35,845 nt of DNA from Sphaeroforma arctica JP610. Its lineage: Eukaryota; Opisthokonta; Ichthyosporea; Ichthyophonida. The notes under the pieces were generated by a model that searched no databases, was not told where the DNA came from, and was given only the letters and a program-made list of their open reading frames with translations. Within the stretch, counting starts at the first letter, position 1. Every line of letters begins with the position of its first letter. The stretch lies in NCBI RefSeq assembly GCF_001186125.1, contig NW_014040285.1, positions 14,032 through 49,876 of the forward strand. Direction: 5' to 3'. A program made the position numbers and the translations under genes. Of this stretch, positions 21,865-32,711 are shown one piece after another.

Positions 21865-22072
21865 AGTCGGGGGATTCAGTTGATCGTTCTACTGCGGTCT
21901 TAAGGAAAAAGAGATGGATATCATCTGAACCAGGGCCCTTGTTTAGATAGCGCAGTATTGCCTCCAACACCATCTCTGAGTAAATAACTGCATTAGATGG
22001 AGGGTTTGGTGCTGTGTTCGGTGGGATGACATCTGGGTTAGTTGAGTTGAAGAGATCTTGGTAGCGATCCGT

Positions 22073-22900
22073 TTAGTGCAGCACCCGAATTCTGAACACC
22101 TGGTATATAAGGCTGACGCGGTGATCGACGTTGATGTGCAATATCCTTGTACATCTAAATGTCGTGCTGGGCATCAAATCGCAGGCGGAACGTATATTCG
22201 GCAGTTGTTGTACCCACGGTTTGACAGGGTTCGCTGCGTAATGCCAAATCCGATCTGGTATACGCTCCAATCCGTTTATCGGTCCATGCATTGTCAGGTA
22301 TGACCGTAACAGATGCTGATGCTATCGGATCTCTGCTTGAAACAACAGGGTGCGGGTCTTGTCGTGTAAATGATGCAGTCGGTGGCGATACCGGTTGTAG
22401 CCGTGGGATAAAAGACTCCAGTGCTGGGGTGGTGATTGAGACGGAGGCACTCGCCGAAGACGGATTATTGGTTCATTTGGGACCACCTGAAGATCGAAAC
22501 CAAATTTGTGGTCCTCGTAGGTACCGTAATCAGAAAGAAGGTATGTTTAAAGAGAGGCTGGGGGTTTTGGCCAGTGGTACGCGTGCTCTGTACCGGTAGA
22601 TCCACCCGTATGGAGGTATTGTAGGCGCCAGGCAACGAGAGTAGTGACCTCTACCGTCTTTTTTGCGAGGTCCATTGATCGTGACTGTGTGACCATACTG
22701 TCTAGCTTTGAAATTGAAATCACCCCGAACGACATATGGTTGGATGTTGCCAATATCAGAGGGATTCATGTAGTGTTCGACTTCTGCCTCCGTTCAGGAG
22801 TTGAGTGGGAGGTAGAATACAGCCATTTGGATACCTTAGCAGGAGAAGAAAACCGCACATGGTGATGAATGGATGAGGTGGAACTTTGATGGGTGATGCT
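22073..22900 (-). pseudogene. LINE AP endonuclease domain
   Basis: The block includes PYVVRGDFNFKARQYGHT (about 22740-22690). This is the GDFN motif found in apurinic endonuclease domains of LINEs, where Asp and Asn bind the scissile phosphate and metal. About 600 bases further on the same strand, ILHINVDHRVSLIYQVF resembles the closing SDHRPV motif with the catalytic His. The reading moves between frames, so the domain is decayed. Its job in the family is to nick target DNA to prime reverse transcription. Confidence 0.6.
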
Positions 22901-23252
22901 TGGAAAATATTACAATACCCCAGTGTCATACAAGAGTCGGGAAATCTCTGATGGGGCAGTTGGGTTGCGTGCGAAGTCCTGAGTTGTGGGGTTGTTACGC
23001 TTTGATTGAAGTATCCTCTCGACAAGTACTGTATTGTTGATTTCCATGTCGACATCTGCATCACGTGCTTCTAGTTAATCTGCGGGAAACCGCTGATGGG
23101 GCAGCTAGGTTGCGTGCGGAGCCTGGGTTGTGGGGTTGCCACGATTTTATTGAAATGCCCTCTCAATGCGCTCGGTTGTAAATTTGAGCATCTCGATGTC
23201 TACTGATTCCGTCAAAGGGTTCAGGAGGATGTCAAGACTGCTGCCAATGATC

Positions 23253-23883
23253 TCAAGTCCCAAGCCTGTACCGCATCGGGCCTCGCGCTTGGTTCGAATA
23301 TAATGTACAATCCGCTTTGGCTGAATCTGGGTGCTTATTGGATTGTGGATCAATATTGTCGTCAAGGCGCCACTTCCAAGAATCATTCGCAATTCGTTTC
23401 AAACCGGCTTCGACCTCAGAAGGACTACAGATTTGGATGATGCTGGTTGCTCGGCCTCGACGGTTGCGTTCGGGAATTGGGTTCGATGGCAGGTACCAGA
23501 GAAGATGGTGACGATCCAAGTTTGGGTGGGAGCGCCACACTTCTTCGAAGGTATAGCGTGAGGGAGGCTTGCCATTTGGAAATACTGATTTGATGAAGAG
23601 CCAGACAGGAGTTGTATCTGTCAATTCGTCTAGAGGGGTTTCCGGCAGCTGGCGACCCGTCATTTGTGACAGAAGTGCTTCAGAAGCTGCTGGGCGGGCT
23701 GTTACTTTTGGTATTGGAGGGGGATCGGAGTTTCGGATTTTTCTTCTTCCTTTTTTTTCGGACATAGACTTTTAGTACAGAGGGGGTCTGGTAATTTTTG
23801 ATTTCCGTCTTCAATTCTACGCTGGTGACATCGTGGTAACTGAAAAGACGTTTCTGATTCCAAAATTTTGTCAAATGGTCCAT
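23253..23883 (-). pseudogene. LINE ORF1-like region
   Basis: The reading starts at ATG 23883 (MDHLTKFWNQKRLFSYHDVT) and is lost about 40 codons later at a run of Ts and Cs near 23745-23765. A second frame (from 23765) continues with a basic, Pro-rich stretch (KKGRRKIRNSDPPPIPK) and then an ordered-looking segment (SRYTFEEVWRSHPNLDRHHL) to 23253. The two together look like a small nucleic-acid-binding ORF1 with a frameshift at the homopolymer. No zinc knuckle or coiled coil was seen. It is called ORF1 mainly because it is the first coding block of the LINE. Confidence 0.5.
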
Positions 23884-23934
23884 GGTGAAAAATAAATAGT
23901 GTGTGTAAGTGTGTAATAAAATAAAGAAATAATT

Positions 23935-24021
23935 TCGTAGATGGGAGAATCGAACTCCCATTTTTGCTGAATCATTTTACAATTTCCACAAAGCAATGTT
24001 CTGCCATTGAACTAATCCACT
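23935..24021 (-). tRNA. tRNA-His (GTG) with a 16-base intron, copy 2
   Basis: The structure is as in copy 1 but the acceptor stem is better. AGTGGAT pairs with ATCTACG at six of seven positions (one G-U), with a mismatch at position 1. D-stem GTTC/GAAC, anticodon stem TTGCT/AGCAA, anticodon GTG, T-arm GGGAG/CTCCC with TTCGATT. The intron at 37/38 is aaattgtaaaatgatt, again 16 bases. No clear T-run terminator follows: the 3' flank is aattatttc. The LINE begins directly downstream in the same orientation, so the internal A and B boxes of this tRNA could supply its promoter. Confidence 0.75.
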
Positions 24022-24855
24022 ACATATTGTTTTTTTTGGAAATTAAACATTATAATAATGTAAAATGATAGAATTTTACAACTCAATTTTCTCTGTAGCC
24101 TGTAAATAAACGGATCACATAGTCACGCGATTGAACATAGTAGTTGATATAAGGTAGAACTCAACTGTATATAACTTACACTTCAAAATCGGATGGGCAC
24201 GATCACATCGAAAATTTGCTCATCTGAGCTACATTTAGAGAATAATTTCTAAATGACAGATAACGGCAAGAAAAACTAGCTCGAGTGTTACATTCTGGTC
24301 GAGATTTTCATTGATATAGACAAAGTTTTGAAAACTGGGATGCGAGAGTGTACATGAGCTCCCCCTACAAAATCATTCGAACGCCAGTCCTATCAGCCAT
24401 CTTTTTGTTTCTATACTTCTTCTAGAAAGGCCCGGCATAAAAGGTCACGGTTACTTTGCCGATTGATCTTGTATTTCTATTTTTATTCTTATTTTTAGCT
24501 CGGCTACATTTCTCCTTTTGTTTGTTATTTATTATATTTAAAGTTCTCACACAATAGTAAACAAACTTCCAATACATAGTTTTGAGGTCTCTTACATGGG
24601 CCTTTCTTTGAGTCATGGGCCTTTCTTTGAGTTTTTACAGGATATAAATGAGATAATTCCAAAATATACCCGATGGAATATATAGTACTCGGAAGGACGT
24701 GGCAAGTATATATGGAACATATTTTGAAACACGAACGGACTCAGTCAAATTGTGAAATAGCCTGAATGTGCTTACACTTGTCTTAAACACTGAATAATAT
24801 AAGTAAAATACGACGAAAGGCGAGGAAGCTAGCTCGAGTACCACATTCAGATCGA
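24022..24855. other. AT-rich spacer with a short tandem repeat, no gene seen
   Basis: A 19-bp unit, catgggcctttctttgagt, occurs twice in exact tandem at 24595-24613 and 24614-24632. Parts of 24270-24365 (gctcgag..acattc.ggtcgaga, then catgagctcc) resemble the start of the 432-bp duplicated unit downstream, so this may be a third, diverged copy. Minus-strand frames at 24422-24616 and 24635-24898 have no recognised content. Confidence 0.4.
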
Positions 24856-24900
24856 GACCTAGATCAGATACTTCAGGCAGGAGCGCGGGTGAGATCATGA

Positions 24901-24957
24901 GCTCCTATTTTTGCTGATTCGTTTTACCAATTTCACAATGCAAAGTTCGGCCATACC
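24901..24957 (-). pseudogene. tRNA-His remnant in duplicated unit A
   Basis: Read on the minus strand it keeps the D-arm end, anticodon region, intron and 3' anticodon stem (gtaaaacgaatcagcaaaaa) of the tRNA-His copies. It has lost the acceptor stem and most of the T-arm, and the anticodon loop is altered (gcattgtga). It cannot fold as a tRNA. Confidence 0.6.
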
Positions 24958-25330
24958 AATTTACTTAGTGTTTTCCAATTTCAAGCATATGTCATATAGC
25001 TATAAAACCAATAAAACTATATCGCCTTTTACCCAATAGTAGTCAACATACATGCGTACTTCCTATAACGGGGTTGATTCTCTGCAACTCTACAGACTGC
25101 CAATTGAAAGCAGAGTTGGAAAAGCCCCTAAATTTACGGTTATAGTCCGACCCGCTGTTTTCCATCACACGATACCTCTCAAGGAAGTATAAAATATGAC
25201 GGCAAGAAAGATACCAAAACAATATCAAAAGCGAATAAAGGCACCGATTTTAAAGTTGGACTATAATATTATAAACTAGCCTACACGACCTAGATCAAAT
25301 ACTTCATGCAGGAAGGCGGGTGAGATCATA

Positions 25331-25388
25331 AACTCCCATTTTTTGCTGATTCGTTTTACCAATTTCACAATGCAAAGTTCGGCCATAC
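25331..25388 (-). pseudogene. tRNA-His remnant in duplicated unit B
   Basis: This is the duplicate of the remnant in unit A, with the same losses. It keeps a slightly better T-stem start (tgggag), as expected if unit B is closer to the ancestral sequence here. Confidence 0.6.
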
Positions 25389-25720
25389 CAATTTACATGG
25401 TGTTTTCCAATTTCAAGCGTATGTCATATAACTATAAAACCAATAAAACTATATCGCCTTCTACCCAATAGTAGTCAACATATATGCGTACTTTCTATAA
25501 CGGGGTTGATTCTCTGCAACTCTACAGACTGCCAATTGAAAGCAGTGTTGGAAAAGCCCCTAAATTTACGGTTATAGTCCGACCCGCTGTTTTCCATCAC
25601 ACGATACCTCTCAAGGAAGTATAAAATACGACGGCAAGAAAGATACCAAAACAGTATCGAAAGCGAATAAAGGCACCGATTTTAAAGTTGGACTGCATAA
25701 TTTTATAAACTAGCCTATAC

Positions 25721-26489
25721 ATAGGCTTCCCAATGACCGAATAGGTTTAGCGATAGTGTCAGTCCACAGTTTTGAACAGGATAGGGCACGACTAGCCCAG
25801 AGCCGGCTTCTAGAGACTTGTCCAACACTGCTGCCATCTGGCTGTCTAAAGATTGGCAGAGTATCAGGTCTGGTCTAACGAAGTATGCATTCAATCCGAG
25901 CACTGTTGAGTAAAAGCGATATAGGTCTCGAAAGTATATGTGTATAATCCTTCCTTACATGATGCAGTTCTGCTACAAAGAAGTGCGCAATTCGTTGATA
26001 TGACATTTTGTAGACATCTACAACTCCTCCAATTATTTCTCGTTTACGTGCGAGAAGTTATGATGGAAATTTGTGTTTGACGCGTGGCATTGTTAGCCAA
26101 TATATTGCTGATGATCGGACTATTGTCATATTTTGACGCGACCTCAGGGGTGATTTTGATTATTTCAAGATTTTCATCTGCGTCTATGCAGCCTGGTTAT
26201 CGTGCTCGAGACTACCCATCGTCGACAAACAAGCAACATCCATATTAAGCTGCGTAGACAAATATGAGCCTTGGCCTCGTTTTTCGTTACGCGATCGAGT
26301 TGATATCGTCGGATATGAACCAAGGTCTCGGGGCCAAATGGCTTGCCCGAATGTATACATACCGAACACCTGTCAATGTCGAATATGATTTATCATAACC
26401 ATGATCGTCCATCTATATATTTTTCTTTCTTCGGCAATGTACGATGGCGGTCTGACAGTCGACTGTGGTAGCCATCGTTTCATAAGTTG
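25721..26489. other. unassigned spacer
   Basis: No exon with good splice sites was seen. Minus-strand frames at 25715-25903 and 26184-26369 look like ordinary open stretches without a recognisable domain. Confidence 0.35.
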
Positions 26490-29470
26490 CTTATGTGTTA
26501 CTGGCTTCGGGAGAACCAGTAATAAATTTTATGGTATCTTATTGATGTCAACAGTGTGCGATAGTCAATTTTAAGCTATAATTTGTGTTTCTGGCTCCTG
26601 GTAAACCAGTGATAAAATAGTAGGCGCGATAATCAATTGTATGCTATAATATGTGTATCTGGCTCGCCAGTGATAAGCTTTACAGTCTTAATGATTCAAC
26701 AATGAGGTACGCGAACATTTGTCTCTTAAGGCACTTCCCGAATAGGCTGAAACACTGTAGGCTCACAGAAACTATTGTCCAGACCTGCAAGATTGACTTC
26801 ATATCAGTTGAAAGTCTGTGTCAAACTCCTATCACCACTATTACAGCCAGCTTATTTAATTACTTGCACATAATTGACAGTAGCGATAGTCAATTCGGAG
26901 CTATACTATGTTTCTCTGGCTCCGAGGAAACCAGTGATAAACTCTGTGGTCTCTTATCGATGTCAACAGTGTGGGGTGTATAATTTATTACGCTAACATC
27001 TTTCTCTTAAGGCGGCTCAAACGCTGCAAGTGCATGGAAATCATTTTCCAGACCTGCAAGGTCGACTTCATAACAGCTGAGGGTCTATGCTAAAATGCTA
27101 TCACTACTAGTACACACAGTTTGTTCATATATTTTTCTATAACTGATAGTAGTTTGATTGTCAATTCTAAGCTATAATATATGTTTATGGCTTGCGGAAA
27201 CCAGTGATAAAATATTAGCGCGATAGTCAATTCTAAACTACAATGAGTTTCTGGCTCCTAGACGACCAGCGACAAACTCTATGGTCTCTCGTTGCTGTCC
27301 ACAGTGTGGTAAAGTGTAAAATTTACGACGCGAACAGTTGTCTGTGAAAGTATTTCCCGCGAAGGCTCAAACGCTGCAGGTGTATGCGAGTTGTTGTCAG
27401 ATATGAAAATCAGTGATAAAATAGTAGCGAGAGCTGTCCGAATAAACTAGTAATAAACTCTGTGGACATTTTTTGATTTCAACAGTATGGTAAAGAGTAA
27501 AATTCATTAAGCAAATATCTGTCTTCAAAGGCACTTCCCGAAAAGGCTCGAACAGTGCAGATGCATGGAAACTATTGTCCAGACCTGCAAGATTGACTTC
27601 ATTGCATTCGAGTGTCTATGCTGAACCGCTATCACTACTATTACGCACAGTTTGTTTAACTACCTGCACAAAATTGATGGCAGCGTAACGGGTCAATTTA
27701 AGCTCAAATATGTGTTTCTGGCTCCGGTAAAACCAGTGATGAAATAGCAGCGCAATAGTTAATTATAGGCTATAATGTGTTTGTGGCTCCGGGGAAACCA
27801 GTGATAGACTCTGTGATATTTTATCGATGTCAGCAGTGTGGTAAAGTGTATAGTTTACTACGCTAGCATCTTTCTCTTAAGACACTTCCAGAGAAGGCTC
27901 AAACGCTGCAGGTGCATGGAAATCATTTTCCAGACTTGCAAGGTTGACTTCATAACAGCTATGCTAAAGTTCTATCGCTACCAGCACACACAATTCGTTC
28001 ATATACTTTCCTATAACCGATAGTAGTGTGATTGTCAATTCTAAGCTATAATATGTGTTTTTGGCTTGGGGGAACCAATGATGAAAAAGCTGCTATCACT
28101 ACTATATCACAGTTTGTTCATTTACTTTCACATGATTGATAGTAGCGCGAAAGTCGATACTAAGCTATCACATGTATTTCACTACTAGTACACATAGTTT
28201 GTTTATCAACTTTCACATAATTGATAGTGGCGCGATACGCGATTTTAAGCTATAACATGTCTTTCTGGTTCCGGGGAAACCAGTGATAACTAAATAGTGG
28301 CGCGATTGTCAGTTCTAAGCTATATTATGTGTTTCCGGCTCGGGGGAGACCAGTGATAAACTCCATGATTATCGAAGTCAACAGTGTGGTATAGTGTAAA
28401 ATTTACCATGCGAATATCCGTCTCTTAAAAGGCACTTTCAGTAAAGGCTCAAACTGGCAGTGCGATAGTCAGTTTGAACTATAACATGTGTTTCTGGCTC
28501 CGGAGAAACCAGTGATTAGACAGTAGCGCAATACTCAATATTAAGCTATAATATGTTTCTGGTTCCAGAGAAACCAGTGATAAAATAGTAGCGTGATAGT
28601 CAATTCTAAGCTAGAATATGTGTTTCAGGTTCCGGTCTCCATGATCTCTTATCGTAGTCAAAAGTGTGATAAAAGGCAAAATATTTACTGTGCGAATATC
28701 TGTCTTTTAAAAGGCACTTCCAGAAAAGGTTCAAACTGGCAGCGCGATAGTCAATTTTGAGCTATAATATGTGTTTTTTTGGCTCCGGGGAAACCAGTGA
28801 TAAAACAGTAGCGCGACAGTCAATACTAAGATATATTATGTGTTTATGGCTCCGAGGAAACCAGTGATAAACTCTATGGTCTCTTATCGTTGTCAATAGT
28901 GTGATAAAGTGTAAAATTTACTACGCGTACACCTGTCTCTTAAAAGGCACTTCCAGAAAAGGCTCAAACGCTGCAGGTGCATGGAAATTATTGTCCAGAC
29001 CTGCAAGAGTGACCTCAAAACAGTTGAGATTCTATGCTATAAAACTGCTTTCACTACTATCACACACAGTTTGTTCAACTATTTGCACAAAATTGATGGC
29101 AGCGCGATAGTCAATTTTAAGCTATAATATATGTTTCTGGAGGAAATCAGTGATAAAAGGGTATCACGATAGTCTATTCTTAGCTATAATATGTGTTTCA
29201 GGCTCCGAGGAAACCAGTAATAAACTCCATGATCTCTTATCGATGTCAACAGTGTGGTGTTATGTATATTTTATTACGCGAACATCTGTCTCTATTGTCA
29301 CCGCAAAGGCTCAAACGCAGCCAGTGCATGGAAACTATTGTCCAGACCTACAAGATTGACTTCATAGCAGTTGAGAGTCTCTGGTAAATTGTATCACTAC
29401 TACTGTACACAGTTTACGCATATACTTGCAAATAATTGGTAGTAGTGCGATAGTGAATCCTAAGCTATAG
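26490..29470. repeat. satellite-like array with two interleaved unit types
   Basis: About ten diverged copies of a unit of roughly 300-350 bp follow each other. Landmarks are tcgatgtcaacagtgtggt, then ggcacttcc.gaaaaggctc, then gacctgcaagattgacttc, then cactactattacacacagtt. Between and within them is a shorter module of about 60-90 bp (agtcaattctaagctataat, then ggctccggggaaaccagtga), repeated about twenty times by eye. Two hairpins are built in. One is CTGGTT..AACCAG (for example 28559-28577). The other is TGCAGGT (28972-28978) pairing with ACCTGCA (28999-29005). Some units are truncated after aaaggctcaaac. Short plus-strand open frames (for example 26651-26983, 27838-28023, 29150-29359) recur only because the units recur. 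I see no protein family in them. Confidence 0.85.
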
Positions 29471-30455
29471 AATCCCACTTCAATGTTTATCCCGAATTCA
29501 TATACAGGCCTCAATAACCGATATATATATCTTTGTCAAAGCTTTCCTTGTTGATACAATCATGTACTCAATATTATGTCTATTTCTCCTCATAATTTTC
29601 TTAAGAATGGTGCCTTTAGTGAAGTAAGGTCAAGTCAATAGAGAGTTAAACTCAATTCACCGGTTCATTTATTTTTGTGCTGTTCACATCAAACTGTACA
29701 CTGTTTAATATAACAGTCCTTCAATATGTATGTAGAATGTTGGCTCCCCTGTTCAGACAAACAAATCGTATCCCTTTTTTTACATCCACACTGCTCCACA
29801 CTCGTCGATAGGAGTAATTCAATTGGATTCCCACCGCACCAGGAACATCAGCTTTCGAACCCTCCATATTTGTTTCCAATACATAATTGTAATGCGGATT
29901 TCCGTCTATGCCCAAGGTGGTGATTGGTCATGGCGTCGTGGAAAAATTGAATATCGTGTGCGGACGAGGTATCTGCACCGTTTGTCTAACATGTTAGTCT
30001 GACGAATACAATATGCGTGGAGTGTGGGCTGGCGGGGCCGAGATGATCGTACACTTCAAGAGTCACCTGCGCATCCTGCTCAGGATATTCAAACAATAAA
30101 CGAACGCAGAAGACCTCTAGTATTCAGATGAGCATGCTACGATTATATAATACACCCTCGCCAGCGGCTTTTTACATTGTCATCGATTGTACGACCAAGA
30201 TGGTGGTTGGTTATCATGTTAGCATAGAGAATCCAATTTGCGTGCAACATGCGGTGGCGGGCCCGAGGTGACCATACACTTCAAGAGTCATCAAACTACG
30301 CTGCTTAGGATATGCGAACAAATATAGGAACGATCAGCTGTTCAGTTAGGCATACTACGAGGATTTTGCATCATCTGTGTTCGCTCGAGGTAATGTTTGT
30401 GTCCTAAATTTCCATTCTTTACCAACATCCTGGTCAATTCCAGCCACTATGTAGC
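29471..30455. other. unassigned region with a diverged 90-bp duplicate and one minus-strand open frame
   Basis: Two related blocks, 30011-30100 and 30237-30323, share the core ggcgggnccgag.tga.c.tacacttcaagagtca and the end taggatatgcgaacaa (or a variant). A minus-strand frame at 29915-29721 reads GIDGNPHYNYVLETNMEGSK then VWSSVDVKKGIRFVCLNRG, which looks protein-like but belongs to no family I know. It could be an exon or a fragment of a mobile element. Confidence 0.3.
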
Positions 30456-31294
30456 TCAAAAATAATTTGGTGAGTGCTGAAATCTGCATAGGATGTATGG
30501 ACAGTAAATCGCCACGCATAATATCACTTTGTAAGTGTGTATGTTATGAGCCCACTTTATTTTTCCTGTATAGCTACGATCAGCTCCTAATTCTACAAGG
30601 TTCACCATCAGCAGTGGATTAAAGGTAGTATTTGACACACAGTTTTATCGTTCCTAGTAACTAAACTTATAGAATCACTTGAAGTATTTCTGCTAGAAGT
30701 CTATAATTTGTGAGAGAACAGACCAGTCAGCACATAGTTGCTTCTCGTGCAAGTACGCGATGGTATTTACCACGTATGTGGGCATGTTATCGTTCACTAC
30801 AGTTTATCAAGTATCGACACACAGTACATCTTCGGTATTAAGTTCCTATATTCTTGTACACAACCACCTACCGATATACAGTGGGAGTTACAAAGTAAGA
30901 CTCGATGTTGTGCGTACCTTCTTAGCGTGCTTCTCTCTCGACATAATATATTTACACCCATCCACGTTCTGGTGAGTACTGTAGCTATTACATATCTGCA
31001 CTGAAGTACCACACATGTACAATATGAGCGTTTATTATAACTCAATTGTCATACAAGTAGCTCCTTCACATCGTGGACAACACTCAGTATTTCGCAGAAA
31101 GTGGTGCGCTGCGAATGACTGTGTGAAACTGAAAACACTGAGCTATAGGCCATAGCTCCTGGAAGTACACATCTTTGCACCTAAATTGCACATCTATGAG
31201 CAAGGAGTTGCAAGTGTAAGTATACGACAAAAAAATATATACGACACAAATTTATATTAGCGATCAATAGTCCAGCTTCAATTCACCAGGCAAT
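30456..31294. other. unassigned region
   Basis: A plus-strand frame at 30760-30975 ends at a good donor-like GTGAGT near 30972 and is rich in hydrophobic residues (VVRTFLACFSLDIIYLHP). A minus-strand stretch at 30638-30540 reads NPLLMVNLVELGADRSYTGK. Neither could be linked in phase to another exon, so no gene is called. Confidence 0.25.
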
Positions 31295-31516
31295 GTGTTG
31301 TTCGTCTATAGTAGTGAGGTGTTAAATGATGACCCTCCAAGTGAAAGTAAGATGGCTGCAATGCTACAGATAGCTATGAGCATATGTAGTGTACATACGG
31401 GATATATACAGAGATCTAGTGGGTATGCAACGCTGACGGCACGAGGTCAAATCAACACCTGCGGGCTATATGCTGGTGCCCGGATAAGGTCGTTACACTT
31501 CTATAGGAACATGTAG
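31295..31516 (+). CDS. unrecognised open stretch, possible exon
   Basis: The frame reads SESKMAAMLQIAMSICSVHT and ends QINTCGLYAGARIRSLHF before a stop. A plausible acceptor (caattcaccag) sits just upstream, near 31290. Composition is protein-like, but no family is recognised and no partner exon joins in phase. It may be chance. Confidence 0.2.
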   Translation: MLFVYSSEVLNDDPPSESKMAAMLQIAMSICSVHTGYIQRSSGYATLTARGQINTCGLYAGARIRSLHFYRNM

Positions 31517-32149
31517 TTGACAATCTGCAGCAGTCGCACGTGCTCCACGGTTTCATCCTAGCAAATACATGTATCCGGCTGACGAGTATCACCAGGAACA
31601 AAAATCTAGTTCCCGTAGTGACTTGGCATTCGGCTTATTGATAATATGAAAAGCCGAGAGCACCTGAGGTGTCCTATTTAGACAAGCACCGCTCAACCAA
31701 ATGGTCAAATTTGCGGTATATTTACAAAGGTATGTTGTGCTGCGGACCATAGGCATTGGTAGAGGTCAGCACGGCTTCCAATCCTAATTGGCAACGACAA
31801 GTTCTCAAATAAGAATGCAACACAAGGCTTTGGTATTTGGTCGAGGATCTGACATTGCCGCCAGCTGCTGCACGTGTATACAACACACTACTGACAGATA
31901 TCAAAAACTAAATGACCTTTTATACGTAGGTTTTGGTTGCATTTGAATGCTTTGATATCGGAACGGAGCACTATGTAATTGAACCACGGGTCGAAAACTT
32001 CCTGACATAAATGGTGATCGCCGAGCACGTTTGTGACTGCCACAGAGAAGCACTGTGGCTGACGAAAAAAATGTCAGATTTGATAGCACAATGGATGGAA
32101 CAATTAAACGCATGAAACGGCACGGAACACCGTAATCGACTGAGCGGGG
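31517..32149. other. no gene seen
   Basis: Several short frames on both strands lack splice context. The minus frames at 31722-31904 and 31901-32113 show no recognisable domain. Confidence 0.3.
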
Positions 32150-32377
32150 GTGGCGCGTGATGTGAGGGAATTCCTACGCAAGGACGATGGGGTTGGCACT
32201 ATCACTACAAGACACAATTCACTTTTCGATTTGGAGCAGCGGATCAAAATCCAGAAAACCAAAAATCGACAAAAAGCAGGTGCAAATCTTCTGCACCTAT
32301 ATCAGGGATTGACTAGGAACCGTGGTCAGAGCGAGGGGCGGGGCTATACATTTTCAAATCAAGCTATACAGCAATAA
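32150..32377 (+). CDS. unrecognised basic open frame
   Basis: This 75-codon frame is rich in K, R and Q: VREFLRKDDGVGTITTRHN, then FDLEQRIKIQKTKNRQKAG, then QGLTRNRGQSEGRGY. Sequence just upstream in another frame (VRFDSTMDGTIKRMKRHG, about 32073-32123) is of similar type, so a decayed or spliced gene is possible. No family was recognised. Confidence 0.2.
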   Translation: MARDVREFLRKDDGVGTITTRHNSLFDLEQRIKIQKTKNRQKAGANLLHLYQGLTRNRGQSEGRGYTFSNQAIQQ

Positions 32378-32627
32378 TTGATGTAGTGGCATCATTGCTG
32401 CTCCGTTGCCATATGAAACGTCTTGTAATTGAATATGTAGCGTACGGTGCCCTTCCTCGTTTATCATTTTGCTAGCGGAGAGTACGGCGTCAATAATAGC
32501 ATACTCGCTCTAAAAAGCCACTACATCAAACTATCAATGTATTGATGTGTTGTCAAAACTATTGTCTAGACAAGAATACATATCATGGGACTCAAAATTG
32601 CTATGCCTCCTGTGTCTTCAACGGCAG

Positions 32628-32711
32628 TGAAATAGGCAAATCGTACACAATCACACTATATGCACTTCGACATAGGGGTGCTACGTCAATACACATGTCT
32701 GTGTTGCAAGA
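32628..32711 (+). CDS. possible internal exon with a GKSYT loop
   Basis: A good acceptor (ctcctgtgtcttcaacggcag) and a perfect donor (GTAAGT at 32712) bound 84 bases that are open in one frame: EIGKSYTITLYALRHRGATS. The GKSYT string resembles the P-loop of kinesin motors (GxGKSYTM), but the preceding glycines are missing. A further open stretch after the acceptor at about 32750 continues in phase (TGYTPIPTELICTVILLANS). The evidence is mostly splice sites, and the kinesin link is weak. Confidence 0.2.

Larger units (their letters stand above)
19740..23934 (-). mobile_element. LINE (non-LTR retrotransposon) between two tRNA-His copies
   Basis: The element reads on the minus strand in this order. 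An ORF1-like region (from 23883) comes first. An AP-type endonuclease follows at about 22900-22100, with the GDFN box near 22724 and a DHR box near 22120. The reverse transcriptase lies at about 21864-20570, and a Cys/His motif at about 20210-20150. The first ATG is only 52 bases after the 3' end of the upstream tRNA-His copy, and the element ends close to the 5' end of the other copy. Frames are interrupted and the RT active-site box is degraded, so it is inactive. No poly(A) tail or target-site duplication could be assigned by eye. The clade is uncertain. The arrangement recalls tRNA-gene-targeted LINEs such as the Dictyostelium TRE elements. Confidence 0.8.
24856..25720. repeat. tandem duplication, two units of about 432 bp
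   Basis: Unit A is 24856-25286 and unit B is 25287-25720, with few differences between them. Each contains a minus-strand tRNA-His remnant near its start (about 24901-24957 and 25331-25388) and then a shared sequence ending ctagcctacac or ctagcctatac. There is no convincing coding sequence. The minus frame at 25043-25228 has no recognisable content. The duplication looks recent. Confidence 0.9.

Noticed and set aside
26651-29387. Recurring short plus-strand frames in the satellite units
   Set aside because: They recur because the units recur. They are not in a constant frame and match no family.
26490-29470. Regularly spaced repeats considered as a CRISPR array
   Set aside because: Units are hundreds of bases, diverged and adjacent, without short unique spacers, and the genome is eukaryotic.
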